Shown here in pieces: positions 33,645 through 45,328 of a stretch of DNA of 64,000 bases (position 1 is the first letter of the stretch; each line of letters opens with the position of its first letter). The DNA lies in NCBI RefSeq assembly GCF_024734385.1, contig NZ_JANHAP010000012.1, forward strand, positions 1-64,000, written 5' to 3'. A program made the translations under genes and the position numbers. The notes below the pieces were generated by a model. The model did not search any database. It was not told the DNA's origin and was given only the letters and a program-made list of their open reading frames with translations. Source of the stretch: Dasania sp. GY-MA-18 (GTDB lineage: Bacteria; Pseudomonadota; Gammaproteobacteria; Pseudomonadales; Dasaniaceae).

Positions 33645-34634
33645 ATGGACAGCAGTCAGTTAGCGGTTTTACAAGGTGCTATGGCCTGTTTGCAGCAGGG
33701 GCGGGCCGTAACACTGGTGTCGGTAGCGCGTACCTGGGGCACTTCCCCACGGCCTGTGGGCTCGCTGCTGGCAGTGAGTGCTGACGGCCGTTTTTATGGC
33801 TCCATTTCTGGAGGCTGTGTAGAGGATGATTTAATTAGCCGCTTGGTAGAGCAGCCCATACAACAGCCGCAATTAATGCTATACGGCGAAACCGACGCGC
33901 AGCGCCATCGCTTTGGCCTGCCCTGCGGCGGCGTCTTAGAGTTAGTGCTGGAGCCTTTAAACAATAGTGGCGAGGTGCAGCGTTTAATTGATGCCATTAG
34001 CCAACGGCAAGCGCTAACGCGCCAGCTGAGTTTAAGTGATGGCAGCAGCCGTTGCGTGCATTTTCAAACAGGCGATAAGCCGCAGCTTAGCGACCAGCAG
34101 TGGGTTAATGTGTTTGGCCCAGTGTGGCGTTTGTTGATAATTGGCGCTGGGGAAACTTCGCGCTACTTGGCCGAAATGGCTCCTGCGCTGGGCTATAGTG
34201 TGGCGGTTTGTGACCCTAGGTCTGCCTACCGTGAGGCTTGGCCGCTAAGCGAATTGCCTGTGTTGGCAGGCTTTCCCGATGATGTGGTGACAGCGTTTAA
34301 ACCCGACCCGCGCACTGCCATAGTCACTCTTAGCCATGACCCCAGGGTAGATGATATGGCCTTATTAACGGCGTTAAAGAGTGAGGCTTTTTATGTGGGG
34401 GCGCTGGGTTCGAAAGCGACCAGTGCGAAACGGCGGCAACGCTTTTTAGAGCATTTTGATTTTACTGAGGTCGAGCTGGCGCGCCTGCATGCCCCGGTGG
34501 GTTTGGCTATAGGCAGCAAAACCCCGGCAGAAATTGCCCTGTCGGTATTGGCAGAATTAACCGCCTTAAAAAATGAGGTGGTTAAATCGGCACCGTGTAA
34601 AGAGCAAAATAATTATAGTGTTAGCTCGGCATAG
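33645..34634 (+). CDS. XdhC/CoxI-family molybdenum hydroxylase maturation factor
   Basis: A 329-residue protein with an N-terminal XdhC/CoxI domain (VARTWGTSPRPVGSLLAV, SGGCVEDDL) and a C-terminal NAD-binding Rossmann domain (IGAGETSRYLAEMAPALGY; later FYVGALGSKATSAKRRQRF). Family members bind and sulfurate molybdenum cofactor and insert it into hydroxylases. It starts two bases after the iorB stop, so it belongs to the iorAB operon and most likely matures that enzyme. Its 3' end overlaps the convergent MocA-like gene by 22 bases. Confidence 0.92.
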   Translation: MDSSQLAVLQGAMACLQQGRAVTLVSVARTWGTSPRPVGSLLAVSADGRFYGSISGGCVEDDLISRLVEQPIQQPQLMLYGETDAQRHRFGLPCGGVLELVLEPLNNSGEVQRLIDAISQRQALTRQLSLSDGSSRCVHFQTGDKPQLSDQQWVNVFGPVWRLLIIGAGETSRYLAEMAPALGYSVAVCDPRSAYREAWPLSELPVLAGFPDDVVTAFKPDPRTAIVTLSHDPRVDDMALLTALKSEAFYVGALGSKATSAKRRQRFLEHFDFTEVELARLHAPVGLAIGSKTPAEIALSVLAELTALKNEVVKSAPCKEQNNYSVSSA

Positions 34635-35215
34635 GCCTCGGGGCTGTCTATGTCGGCAAAAATTCCTGAGTGATCAACCGGCACTTTTATTATGTTATGG
34701 GCATGACGGCTTAATAATACTTTAGCGCCACTATCGCCGCTTAATTGTTCTATTTCAGCAAAATAATCACGGCCCCATAATACCGGGTTACCACGCCTAC
34801 CTTGGTAATAAGGAGCAACAATTTGATCATGGCTGTTGAATGCGGTTAACAACTTTGTAATATCCGTGCCGCTAATCAGTGGCATATCCCCCAATAAAAT
34901 AATCGCGCCATCAAAAGCATGATTGTTGCCTACTAGGGTCTGCAAACCGCAGCGCAATGAGCTGGCCATGCCCGATGCAAAGTCTGGGTTGTGTACGCAG
35001 CGCACGGCTAGACCTTGCGTCGCTTGGGCAACAGCGTCAGCCTCATGGCCAGTAACGACAATAATAGTTTGCAGCTGGGCTTGTGCGGCGGCGTTAACCA
35101 CTCGCATAATCAGCGGTGCATGGTCTAAAGGCAGCAGTAGTTTATTCTGCGCCCCCATACGGGTTGATTGCCCCGCTGCCAATATGATGGCGGCAATATT
35201 AGTAGCCATACTCAT
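34613..35215 (-). CDS. MocA-like molybdenum cofactor cytidylyltransferase
   Basis: A 200-residue nucleotidyltransferase with the signature IILAAGQSTRMGAQNKLLLPL for CTP binding and GAIILLGDMPLISGTDI for metal binding. MocA converts molybdopterin-Mo to the cytosine dinucleotide form used by many hydroxylases of the IorAB type. Its position tail-to-tail with xdhC fits that role, although CTP preference versus GTP is judged only from context. Overlaps the end of xdhC. Confidence 0.85.
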   Translation of the reverse strand: MSMATNIAAIILAAGQSTRMGAQNKLLLPLDHAPLIMRVVNAAAQAQLQTIIVVTGHEADAVAQATQGLAVRCVHNPDFASGMASSLRCGLQTLVGNNHAFDGAIILLGDMPLISGTDITKLLTAFNSHDQIVAPYYQGRRGNPVLWGRDYFAEIEQLSGDSGAKVLLSRHAHNIIKVPVDHSGIFADIDSPEAYAELTL

Positions 35216-35261
35216 CCATCTTGATGTTAAAGCTAGCGACTCTACAACTAGCAGCTAGCCG

Positions 35262-36443
35262 CTAGAAATTAATAGTAATGGCTGCAGCTGCGGCGCGAGC
35301 CTTAGCTCTAGCGTCCTCTAGATCTTTACCTTTGGCCAAGGCTACCCCCATGCGACGACGGCCATTTACCTCGGGCTTGCCGAACAGGCGCAGCTGGGTG
35401 TCGGGCTGAGTCAGGGCTTGCTCTACGTGCTCAAAGCTTAGTTGTTTGGATTCGCCCTCTACCAAAATCACCGCCGAGGCCGAGGGGCCTTGTTGGGCAA
35501 TATTGGGTATGGGCAGGCCTAAAATGGCTCTGGCATGCAGGGCAAACTGGGGCAGGTCTTGGGCTATCATGGTCACCATGCCGGTGTCGTGGGGGCGCGG
35601 TGACACTTCGCTAAAATACACCTCGTCGCCCTTAATAAATAATTCCACCCCAAAAATGCCGCGCCCGCCTAAGGCTTCGGTAATGGTTTGCGCCATGGCT
35701 TGCGAGCGCTGCAGGGCTAATTCGCTCATGGCCTGTGGCTGCCAGGATTCACGGTAGTCACCGTCTACTTGGATATGGCCTATGGGCTGACAAAAACTGG
35801 TGCCATCGCGGTGGCGTACGGTGAGCAGGGTGATTTCATAATCAAAGTCTACAAAGCCTTCAACAATAATACGGCCCTCGCCGCTGCGGCCGCCCTGTTG
35901 TGAGTAAGTCCAGGCTTGTTCTATATCGGCCTCGCTTTTAATGGTGCTTTGGCCTTTGCCGGATGAACTCATGACCGGTTTAACCACACAGGGTATACCC
36001 ACTTTTTCTATGCCAGCTAAATACTCGGCTTTGCTATCGGCAAAAATATACTTAGAGGTGGCCAGCCCTAGCTCTTCAGCGGCTAAGCGGCGTATGCCCT
36101 CTCTGTCCATGGTTAGCTGGGCGGCGCGGGCGGTGGGTATAACGGTGTAGCCTTCTTGCTCTAGCTTAACCAGCTCGTCGGTGGCTATGGCTTCTATCTC
36201 GGGCACAATTAAATGGGGTTTTTCGGTTTCGACTATATTGCGCAGGGCGTTGCCATCTAGCATGTTAATGGTATGGCTGCGGTCGGCCACCTGCATGGCG
36301 GGAGCGTTGGGGTAGCGGTCTACGGCAATTACTTCTACGCCATAGCGCTGTAGCTCTATAGCCACTTCCTTACCCAGCTCACCAGAACCTAGCAGCATGA
36401 CCTTGGTGGCAGTCGCAGAAAAAGGGGTGCCTATAGTCGTCAT
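35262..36443 (-). CDS. purT: Formate-dependent GAR transformylase PurT
   Basis: A 393-residue ATP-grasp enzyme that makes formylglycinamide ribonucleotide from GAR, formate and ATP in purine synthesis. The N-terminal Rossmann-like part has [19 protein letters not shown] and [20 protein letters not shown]. The ATP-grasp region has [15 protein letters not shown] and [14 protein letters not shown]. Length matches E. coli PurT (392). Monocistronic between mocA-like and kefB-like genes. RBS is weak (tagga). Confidence 0.96.
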   Translation of the reverse strand: MTTIGTPFSATATKVMLLGSGELGKEVAIELQRYGVEVIAVDRYPNAPAMQVADRSHTINMLDGNALRNIVETEKPHLIVPEIEAIATDELVKLEQEGYTVIPTARAAQLTMDREGIRRLAAEELGLATSKYIFADSKAEYLAGIEKVGIPCVVKPVMSSSGKGQSTIKSEADIEQAWTYSQQGGRSGEGRIIVEGFVDFDYEITLLTVRHRDGTSFCQPIGHIQVDGDYRESWQPQAMSELALQRSQAMAQTITEALGGRGIFGVELFIKGDEVYFSEVSPRPHDTGMVTMIAQDLPQFALHARAILGLPIPNIAQQGPSASAVILVEGESKQLSFEHVEQALTQPDTQLRLFGKPEVNGRRRMGVALAKGKDLEDARAKARAAAAAITINF

Positions 36444-36533
36444 AATCCCATCCTAATTATTAGTTAAAGGCGATATTTTACGCTGTTTGCAAAGGGGCTG
36501 GCGATTGTTTTTTAGGGGAAATAATAGCGGCTG

Positions 36534-37700
36534 TTAGTTTCGGCCTTGTTGCCAGTGCAAAAGTCGCCGCCCTGAATTAATCCACAGGGGGCTAAGCAAC
36601 AGTGATAAGGCGATGGCGCATATGGATAACTGATAACCTACGTTAGTAATAATATGGGCTTGATAACCCACAGCTGCTAATACAAAACTAAACTCGCTAA
36701 TCTGTGAGAGTAATAAGCCAGCAAACAAACTGTCGTGCCAGCTAAACTTAGCCATTCTTAATATCAATGCATTAATAAAAGTATTGGTGAGCAATGCCGC
36801 CAGTACGAGTATGCTTACCTGTACCCAGTGTTGTAATAAAAAACTTAAATCTAACAGCATGCCCACCGACACAAAAAACAAGGCAACAAATAGCACTTTA
36901 AAAGACTCTAAGTTGTGATGCACCCACTGGGTTTCTTTGCTGACGCCTATAAACATACCTGCCATAAACGCGCCTAATGCGGTAGATAGGTCAAACCAGG
37001 CAGTAATCAGCGATAAACCAAAGCATAGGCTTAGGCCGGTAAATAATTGCAGCTCTTTATCGTCGTGCAGCCAGCGGGCAAAGGGGAGGTGGATTTCTTT
37101 GCGATAAATAATATAGCCAAACAGTGCCGCCGCGAGAATAGTGCCCACACCTTGTTTGAACAGTTGCGTAGGATTGATGTCGCCAGCAGTGAACAGCCCT
37201 AAAATAATTAGCATAGGGATAATGGCCAAATCCTGTACTAGGGTAATACCCAACACCCCTTGGCCCATTTTAGAGTTAAGAAGGCCGTTATCTTGCAGCA
37301 ATTTTATAACGACTACGGTGCTGCTTAAGCTAATAACAAAACCTATGAGTACTATGCGTGCCAAACTCCATTCATACCAAAGGCCGATTAGCCACACACA
37401 GGCGATGCTTAATAGTATTTGCAAAAATGTACCAAAAACCGCCAGCTTCCAGTTGGCAACTAATTTACTGGCGTCGGTTTCCATGCCCACAAAAAATAAT
37501 AGTAGCACTACACCTATAGCGCCTAGGCGGGTAATTAGGGCGGGGTCAGTCACCAGCTCTAGCCCCCATGGGCCGATTAACATGCCTACCAATAAATAAG
37601 TAATTAATTGTGGCTGGCGCATTATTTTAATCACAATACCGGTTAGCAGTATTATTAAAATAGCGGCCACGGCCTGCGGCATCAGGGGATCCATAAACAT
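36534..37700 (-). CDS. CPA2-family cation/proton antiporter, membrane domain only
   Basis: A 388-residue inner-membrane protein with about twelve helices, related to KefB/KefC and the Na_H_Exchanger family. The start MDPLMPQAVAAILIILLTGIV leads to the core motif STALGAFMAGMFIG and KLLQDNGLLNSKMGQGVLG. The C-terminal TrkA-N/RCK domain of KefB is absent, so it is the short form gated differently. A decayed relative of its C-terminal coding region lies at 183-400. 19 bases separate it from zntB upstream. Confidence 0.88.
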   Translation of the reverse strand: MFMDPLMPQAVAAILIILLTGIVIKIMRQPQLITYLLVGMLIGPWGLELVTDPALITRLGAIGVVLLLFFVGMETDASKLVANWKLAVFGTFLQILLSIACVWLIGLWYEWSLARIVLIGFVISLSSTVVVIKLLQDNGLLNSKMGQGVLGITLVQDLAIIPMLIILGLFTAGDINPTQLFKQGVGTILAAALFGYIIYRKEIHLPFARWLHDDKELQLFTGLSLCFGLSLITAWFDLSTALGAFMAGMFIGVSKETQWVHHNLESFKVLFVALFFVSVGMLLDLSFLLQHWVQVSILVLAALLTNTFINALILRMAKFSWHDSLFAGLLLSQISEFSFVLAAVGYQAHIITNVGYQLSICAIALSLLLSPLWINSGRRLLHWQQGRN

Positions 37701-37719
37701 AGTGCTAACTCTATAGGGG

Positions 37720-38700
37720 TTATTTTAACCAGCGCCAACGCTTAAATAACAGCCATTGGATTAGGGCAATAATAACCATGGTAATGCACACTGCATTAAA
37801 TGCCCAAGGGTGATCGTAAGCGGGTATGCCTGCTACGTTCATCCCCAATAAACTGGCAAGAAAGGTGAGGGGCAAAAAAAACGTGGCCACCACAGATAAT
37901 AATAAAATGGTGCGGTTAGAGGTTTCGGTGTTGCGTTGTTGCAGAGCGTCGCGCAGTAAGCCTATGCGCTCGCGCATAGCGGCATGGACTTCTATGTCGC
38001 GCCTTAGCGTGTTTATGGTTTCGCGCCAGCGCACTTGGTAAAGGCCTTTTTCGCTTTTGCTGCTGATGATTTCAGCGACTTCATGATCGAGTTTTTGCAA
38101 GGCTTCCAGTTGCGCTAATAAAAAACGGCCTACATGGGAAATGTTTAAGCGTATGCTGTGTAATTTATGGGAATCTATTTTTTGATTGAGCTCCCATTCC
38201 TCTTCTATGTTATTTAAGTTTTCATCTAAGTCTACTAGGTGGGCGCTAATATGGTCAGTCATTAAATCTACTAAACGCCAGATAAGGTAGTAAGGTGTTT
38301 TGGGGTATTTATCTAGTTGTTGTATTTTTTCATATAATACTGTCACCGCGGGGACTGTGACTCTGGCAATGGTTATTAATACATTGTGGCTAAGCCATGC
38401 ACGTAGAGAGGGGAATTCTGCTTCATTTTCATTTTTATAATCGATGGAGCGCAAAGTAAGTATCAGTTGTTCGGTGTCGTTAACAAACACTCTAGGCCTG
38501 GTTAGCTCGTCACAGAGGGCGTTAAGGCTGTGGCTATCAGTTTTTAATTGGTCTTTTAGCCATTGTCTAGCGTCTTCTAAGTCACCATCAAAGTGATACC
38601 AATAAAATACATTGGCCTGCTCTAGCTTAGGCAACTCGCTATCGGCTAGTAAGCTGGTTTGATGGTTTTCAAATTTTAGAGCAAACATTTGTTTCCCCAA
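37720..38700 (-). CDS. zntB: ZntB-type zinc transporter (CorA family)
   Basis: A 326-residue CorA-family protein. A large N-terminal cytoplasmic domain (about 1-265) is followed by two C-terminal helices. The pore motif is G-M-N, seen as LLGMNVAGIPAYDHPWAF; the sequence and length match ZntB more than CorA (E. coli ZntB has 327 residues). ZntB mediates proton-coupled zinc uptake in E. coli. Its promoter region faces the ybiI homologue divergently. Confidence 0.9.
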   Translation of the reverse strand: MGKQMFALKFENHQTSLLADSELPKLEQANVFYWYHFDGDLEDARQWLKDQLKTDSHSLNALCDELTRPRVFVNDTEQLILTLRSIDYKNENEAEFPSLRAWLSHNVLITIARVTVPAVTVLYEKIQQLDKYPKTPYYLIWRLVDLMTDHISAHLVDLDENLNNIEEEWELNQKIDSHKLHSIRLNISHVGRFLLAQLEALQKLDHEVAEIISSKSEKGLYQVRWRETINTLRRDIEVHAAMRERIGLLRDALQQRNTETSNRTILLLSVVATFFLPLTFLASLLGMNVAGIPAYDHPWAFNAVCITMVIIALIQWLLFKRWRWLK

Positions 38701-38856
38701 GCCAATTGGGTTTAGGCTTAATGATTAATCAAAAGTTAAAAGCTTAGTATTTACATCACTGCCACAGCTGCCAATAATGCTTGAACATAGTACCTAAATT
38801 GCAGAGCAGCAGCTATGCTATTACTAGGTATAATTTTATTAAATAGGAGTTTAGTC

Positions 38857-39123
38857 ATGGCCGGTGGCTTTGCCAAAGATGGCGCTGTGCAAGAGCAAAT
38901 TGACGCCAGCATAGATGATGAAATCAATCGTGCCCGCAGCCATTTGCCGCAGGGTGAAAGTGCGCAGCGTTGTGATGAGTGCGATAAAATTATTCCGCAG
39001 GCTAGGCGTGAGGCCCTGCCGGGCGTACGTTTGTGTATAGCCTGCCAAGAGCTGGTCGACCAGCAGCACAGTGCCAATGTGGGTTACAACCGTAGGGGTA
39101 GTAAAGATAGTCAGTTACGTTAA
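38857..39123 (+). CDS. DksA/TraR-type C4 zinc finger protein, YbiI-like
   Basis: An 88-residue protein with one C4 zinc finger: CDEC and CIAC, 20 residues apart (RCDECDKIIP ... LCIACQELVDQ). The start at ATG 38857 has AGGAG 8 bases upstream and gives the same length as E. coli YbiI. An earlier ATG at 38815 lacks an RBS. The long coiled coil of DksA is missing, so direct RNA polymerase action is uncertain. Function unknown; it lies divergent from zntB. Confidence 0.9.
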   Translation: MAGGFAKDGAVQEQIDASIDDEINRARSHLPQGESAQRCDECDKIIPQARREALPGVRLCIACQELVDQQHSANVGYNRRGSKDSQLR

Positions 39124-39136
39124 GCGCTAGTGGTAT

Positions 39137-39649
39137 TTAAAAAAGCTCGGCCTGTGTGGCCAGCACCTTTAACTGATCCCCTAATTTAATCTCACCGCTT
39201 TTTAAAACCTTACAACACAGACCACCATAGCCCAGCATGGCGGCAACACCGCCCTTACCTAAGGGCTGCTCCATACGTGAGCAGGGGTGGCATAGCGCGG
39301 TGGCTTCAAAAATGGCACTGCCTAGGCTGAATTGTTGGTGGCGCAAGGCGTTAAGATTAATGCCGGACACCACTAAGTTACGGCGCAGTTGTTCGGGTTG
39401 TAAGTCAGGCTTATTGCTGTGCAAGGCTATTTGTTGGATAAATTCCTGCGAAATAATAGTGACTTGCCGGCCTGAGCCTGGGGTTTTGGTACTGCGGTGG
39501 TCGCCTGCTAAGCCCAAGTCTTTGATTGCCTGGCAACTATCAACACTGACCATGGCCGCGCGGTGCTGTGGTCGCAAACCTATCCAGCATAAAGTGGCGG
39601 GCGGTAGTTGCTGAGCGTAGCGGGCAAAAAGGTGTTGTTGGGCTTTCAT
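39137..39649 (-). CDS. MOSC-domain protein
   Basis: A 170-residue protein with the MOSC fold: GSGRQVTIISQEFIQ, RRNLVVSGINLNAL, and the cysteine-bearing LCHPCSRMEQPLG. The conserved cysteine is the sulfur- or molybdopterin-binding residue in this superfamily (YiiM, MOCOS C-terminal). It may act on molybdenum-cofactor-dependent detoxification, which would fit the hydroxylase genes nearby, but no direct link is visible. Ends 13 bases from the convergent ybiI gene and sits 15 bases after the upstream GST gene. Confidence 0.88.
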   Translation of the reverse strand: MKAQQHLFARYAQQLPPATLCWIGLRPQHRAAMVSVDSCQAIKDLGLAGDHRSTKTPGSGRQVTIISQEFIQQIALHSNKPDLQPEQLRRNLVVSGINLNALRHQQFSLGSAIFEATALCHPCSRMEQPLGKGGVAAMLGYGGLCCKVLKSGEIKLGDQLKVLATQAELF

Positions 39650-39664
39650 CTTTTAAGCACTGTT

Positions 39665-40240
39665 TTACTGTGGCATGGTGGCTTTGACTATATCGCGCTG
39701 GCTGTGTAGTTCTCTGGCTGCTACTAATGCAGGGTAGTCAGCAAAGTCGTATAACTCGCGAAATTCTGCCCAGTCTAATAAGCTAATCAAGGCCATGGTA
39801 GCGTAATGCCAATCAGCAAAAGCGCCTTGTGCTGCCTGCTGGTTTAGCCATTGCAAACTGTCGGGTATGCGCTCGCGCTGTAGTTTGAAGATCAGTTGAT
39901 CTGAGTTGGTATCCAAATCCGAGCGCTTGCTGATAAATAAAATAACCAGTGAGTCGGTAACAGCATCTATCACACTGACCAAATTATATTCTTCCATAGG
40001 CGGTTGTGGCAGAGCCTGTTTTTGGATGAGATATTGATAAATAACATGAGAGTCAAAAATAGTCATGTCGCCATCTACCAGCACGGGTAATTTTTTAATT
40101 GGGGTAATGGCGGCGTATTCAGCCCGTTCGGCATCGTCAAAAACATTTAGCGTCTTAAATTGATATTCCTCGTCAGCCAAAAACAGACGTATGCGTCTAA
40201 CAAAGGGCGAGGGTATTGAACCATAAAGGGTCATGGGCAT
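39665..40240 (-). CDS. Glutathione S-transferase family protein
   Basis: A 191-residue GST. The N-terminal thioredoxin-like domain (1-75) reads LYGSIPSPFVRRIRLFL, with S-x-x-S/P at the glutathione site and IKKLPVLVDGDMTIFDSHVI for the cis-proline and glutamate-binding S. A short helical C-terminal domain follows. Slightly short for the family (usually 200-220). Cotranscribed with the MOSC gene by spacing (15 bases). Substrate unknown. Confidence 0.88.
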   Translation of the reverse strand: MPMTLYGSIPSPFVRRIRLFLADEEYQFKTLNVFDDAERAEYAAITPIKKLPVLVDGDMTIFDSHVIYQYLIQKQALPQPPMEEYNLVSVIDAVTDSLVILFISKRSDLDTNSDQLIFKLQRERIPDSLQWLNQQAAQGAFADWHYATMALISLLDWAEFRELYDFADYPALVAARELHSQRDIVKATMPQ

Positions 40241-42774
<2,534 letters not shown>

Positions 42775-42801
42775 AAAAACAAGCTTAAATTTAAAACTAA
42801 C

Positions 42802-42831
42802 AAGCCCGCAATGATTGCGGGCTTTTTTTAT
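42802..42831. terminator. katG terminator
   Basis: aagcccgcaa-tga-ttgcgggctt followed by Ts. It may also serve the convergent gene that ends at 42849. Confidence 0.9.
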
Positions 42832-42848
42832 GCTTATTTAGTTTGCCG

Positions 42849-43898
42849 CTATACCGTATAGCTTTGCACCCACTTCCAAGTTTGTTCATTTTTTCTGCCT
42901 GTGCAGGCGATATCTTCAAAATAGCCTTTAAAGGTAATGTCTATGCTAATAATTGTACCTTTGGGCGCAGCGGCTACGCCAAAATGAGTGCTAGGGGAAT
43001 CTAGGCACCAGTATGAACAGCCAGAATTTTTATAACTTTCCATGCCAGGGTTTTTACTGGGCTTGTAGCCATAGGCTGCTTTAAATGAGCCAGGGTTAGC
43101 CGCATCGCCTATAGTGTCTAATTGAAACTGATTGGGATCTATATAAACGGGCTGCGGTTTGCCGCCGGGTTGCTGTGGGGGTTTAAAATTAAGTGGCGGC
43201 AAGCCCTGCACTGGCAGGGCAATAAACCCCGGTTGCTGTGCTGTAATTTGGCCTTTAATTTCTTGTCGGTATTCGCAGGCGTTACAGGCGCAGTTATTAT
43301 TATCAGTGAAAGTGGCGCGAATAATCCAAGGGTCAGGGAATAGATATATGCGGCCAGTGGCCTGAGTAGTATTTACGGGGAGATTGCCATTCGGCGGCGT
43401 AAAGCTGGCAACACAGCAACATTTTGCTGGCGGTGGTGGGGGAGCTGGCGGAGCGCAGAATATAGCTTGGTCCTGATAATAACCTATAAAGTTTGGATCT
43501 TGTTGTTGCCCAGTGTGGCTAGGCTTGGCATGAGTTAAGCGCAACTCCGTTACCACGTGGCAGCCTAGCAAACCTAGTGACAGGTAAGCGGCAGGTACTT
43601 GCGTCTTAGCAAAATGCGCTAGCATGAAATACGAACTCACAGCTTTAAACGTGATAGCTGGCAACGGCCCTGTTGTGGGGCTTATCTGAAGTAAAGGTAG
43701 GGGCTGATAATGGCTATCTAACAACTCAATAGTTAAGTCATGAGCCATAAGGTTGCTAGCGCAGTCAATGTTTACTGCCGATAGGGATAATGCCCAGGAA
43801 TTATTATCTTCGACGACATCATAAGATACATAGTGATTAGCCAAGTTTACAAATTGGGTGGCAGTGTTATTTGTAGGGGCTGCTTTATGCTGCTTCAT
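42849..43898 (-). CDS. Unknown cysteine-rich protein
   Basis: A 349-residue protein without a clear signal peptide or transmembrane helix. A proline run (APPAPPPPPAKCCC) near the middle separates an N-terminal beta-rich half from a C-terminal half containing CACNACEYRQEIKG and two further cysteine pairs (GCSYWC, IACTG). The C-x-C-x-x-C-E-Y-R-Q pattern seems familiar from uncharacterised bacterial proteins, but I cannot name a family. An AGGAG-type RBS precedes the start (aaggag). It stands alone between katG and a long AT-rich gap. Possible metal binding by the cysteines is inference. Confidence 0.8.
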   Translation of the reverse strand: MKQHKAAPTNNTATQFVNLANHYVSYDVVEDNNSWALSLSAVNIDCASNLMAHDLTIELLDSHYQPLPLLQISPTTGPLPAITFKAVSSYFMLAHFAKTQVPAAYLSLGLLGCHVVTELRLTHAKPSHTGQQQDPNFIGYYQDQAIFCAPPAPPPPPAKCCCVASFTPPNGNLPVNTTQATGRIYLFPDPWIIRATFTDNNNCACNACEYRQEIKGQITAQQPGFIALPVQGLPPLNFKPPQQPGGKPQPVYIDPNQFQLDTIGDAANPGSFKAAYGYKPSKNPGMESYKNSGCSYWCLDSPSTHFGVAAAPKGTIISIDITFKGYFEDIACTGRKNEQTWKWVQSYTV

Positions 43899-44338
43899 TT
43901 ATATCTCCTTATATTTTTAATATTTATCAATAACTATTTGTTTTGTATTAGATTTTAGGGTGATGGTAAAAATACAGTGTGTTTATATTTGCCTGCTATG
44001 TAAGATGAGTTATTTTTCTAATTAAAACAGCTACAAATCAATACAAACAATAGACCATAATATGATAAACAGCAGGTGATATATGAGTGACCAGCACAAC
44101 AAATAGGCGGGAGTGCATAATGTATTTGATCATTGGGGCACGATAAGTTATGCCTTGTTTCTGGCGCAAGTAGACTATGAAATGCAGTTAAATATAACTA
44201 TAAAATCAAGCTTGACGTAATCCCCCAAATTTTTGATGACATACAGGCCAAGTATAACAACAGTTAGAAGGGAAGGGGTGTTTGTAAGAGGCGTTATTTG
44301 AGATACAAGGCCTAACTAAGCAGCTGTTTAATGGGTAA
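43899..44338. other. AT-rich gap with possible gene relic
   Basis: 440 bases. Around 44118-44265, one plus-strand frame reads HNVFDHWGTISYALFLAQVD and an adjacent frame continues VIPQIFDDIQAKYNNS before a stop. This may be a frameshifted fragment of a small protein, too short to classify. The rest is AT-rich, with no RNA gene or repeat seen. Confidence 0.35.
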
Positions 44339-45199
44339 TTAATTTAAAACTGTAGGTCTTAAAAAACACCAGTTGAAAAACTGCTGCTGAGTTTTAACCC
44401 CTATTTTTTCAAATGCACGTTTTTTATAGGTCGCAATGCTGGTTTTTGCGACGCCCAATTTAAGTGCTATCTCAGGCGCTTGTTGGCCTTGCAGTATACC
44501 CAGGCAAACTTCCAGTTCGCGCTTAGATAATACAATGTTATTGCGGCTAAGTTGCTGCTGCACTTTTAATTGTAAGTCTACAGGCCTTTGTTTGAGACTT
44601 AGCTGTGCTTGAATACTATTCGCATGTTGCGCCAGCAAGGGCGACAATAACTCGCTTAGTTGTTGTAATATTGCTAAGTCGACTTGGCTAAAGTCGTTGT
44701 CATTATGTAGCCTCCCCAGCCAGAGCACATAGATGCTGTGTTGTCTAAGCGCAGCATACACCGCAAACTGGCGAAAGTAGCCCTCATCAAAATAAAAATC
44801 CCGCAAGGACTTTGATTGAATATCGGTAGGGCTAGATATCCAGGCGTTGGTGCCGCTTGTTAAGTTTTCAAAGCGCTGTATATCTGGACATTCTCGGCTA
44901 TATAAGGAATAGCGCAATAATAAATCACGGCCACCTTCATCAATAGTTGTAATAGGGCAGTCGCCCATGCTGGCAGAACCAAAATACTCCACATCATCTA
45001 TGCTGTTTTTTCCGGCGCTTAGCTGTAGCCGGTGTAGTTGTAAGGTCTGGGTGGGTATATAGCGGTGAATAAACTGCAGTAACTGATTAAGAAAGTCATT
45101 ACTGCCTAAGCTGTCGATGAATTTGGCACAGTCAGAAAGTGTTAGCTTCAATTCTGCTGGTTTCGGTGTATGAGTTGCTGTGTGGGGAGAGGTGGCCAT
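44339..45199 (-). CDS. LuxR-type transcriptional regulator
   Basis: A 286-residue regulator. The C-terminal LuxR/GerE helix-turn-helix (about 220-283) reads LSKRELEVCLGILQGQQAPEIALKLGVAKTS (shown in part), ending with YKKRAFEKIGVKTQQQ. The N-terminal 200 residues form a GAF-like or autoinducer-like sensing region without recognised motifs. No receiver aspartate pattern. It is divergent from a lipoprotein amidohydrolase gene; a palindrome in between (45234-45254) is a candidate operator. The likely target is that gene and itself (inference). Confidence 0.87.
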   Translation of the reverse strand: MATSPHTATHTPKPAELKLTLSDCAKFIDSLGSNDFLNQLLQFIHRYIPTQTLQLHRLQLSAGKNSIDDVEYFGSASMGDCPITTIDEGGRDLLLRYSLYSRECPDIQRFENLTSGTNAWISSPTDIQSKSLRDFYFDEGYFRQFAVYAALRQHSIYVLWLGRLHNDNDFSQVDLAILQQLSELLSPLLAQHANSIQAQLSLKQRPVDLQLKVQQQLSRNNIVLSKRELEVCLGILQGQQAPEIALKLGVAKTSIATYKKRAFEKIGVKTQQQFFNWCFLRPTVLN

Positions 45200-45233
45200 A
45201 TTTGCACGATTGAGTTTGAAGCTGTCACTAATT

Positions 45234-45254
45234 TGTCCTATTTGCTGTAGGACA
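45234..45254. promoter_or_regulatory. Palindromic operator candidate between LuxR gene and amidohydrolase
   Basis: TGTCCTA-N7-TAGGACA, a perfect inverted repeat with 7-bp arms, centred 45 bases upstream of the minus-strand regulator start and 85 bases upstream of the plus-strand gene. Perfect symmetry in a divergent intergenic region next to a helix-turn-helix gene fits a dimeric regulator site. Confidence 0.65.
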
Positions 45255-45328
45255 GACTAAACATTAATCATTCAGTAGTCTAGCCAGTTATTGTTAATCT
45301 ATTGAGTATGGGATGCTGGGTATAAATT

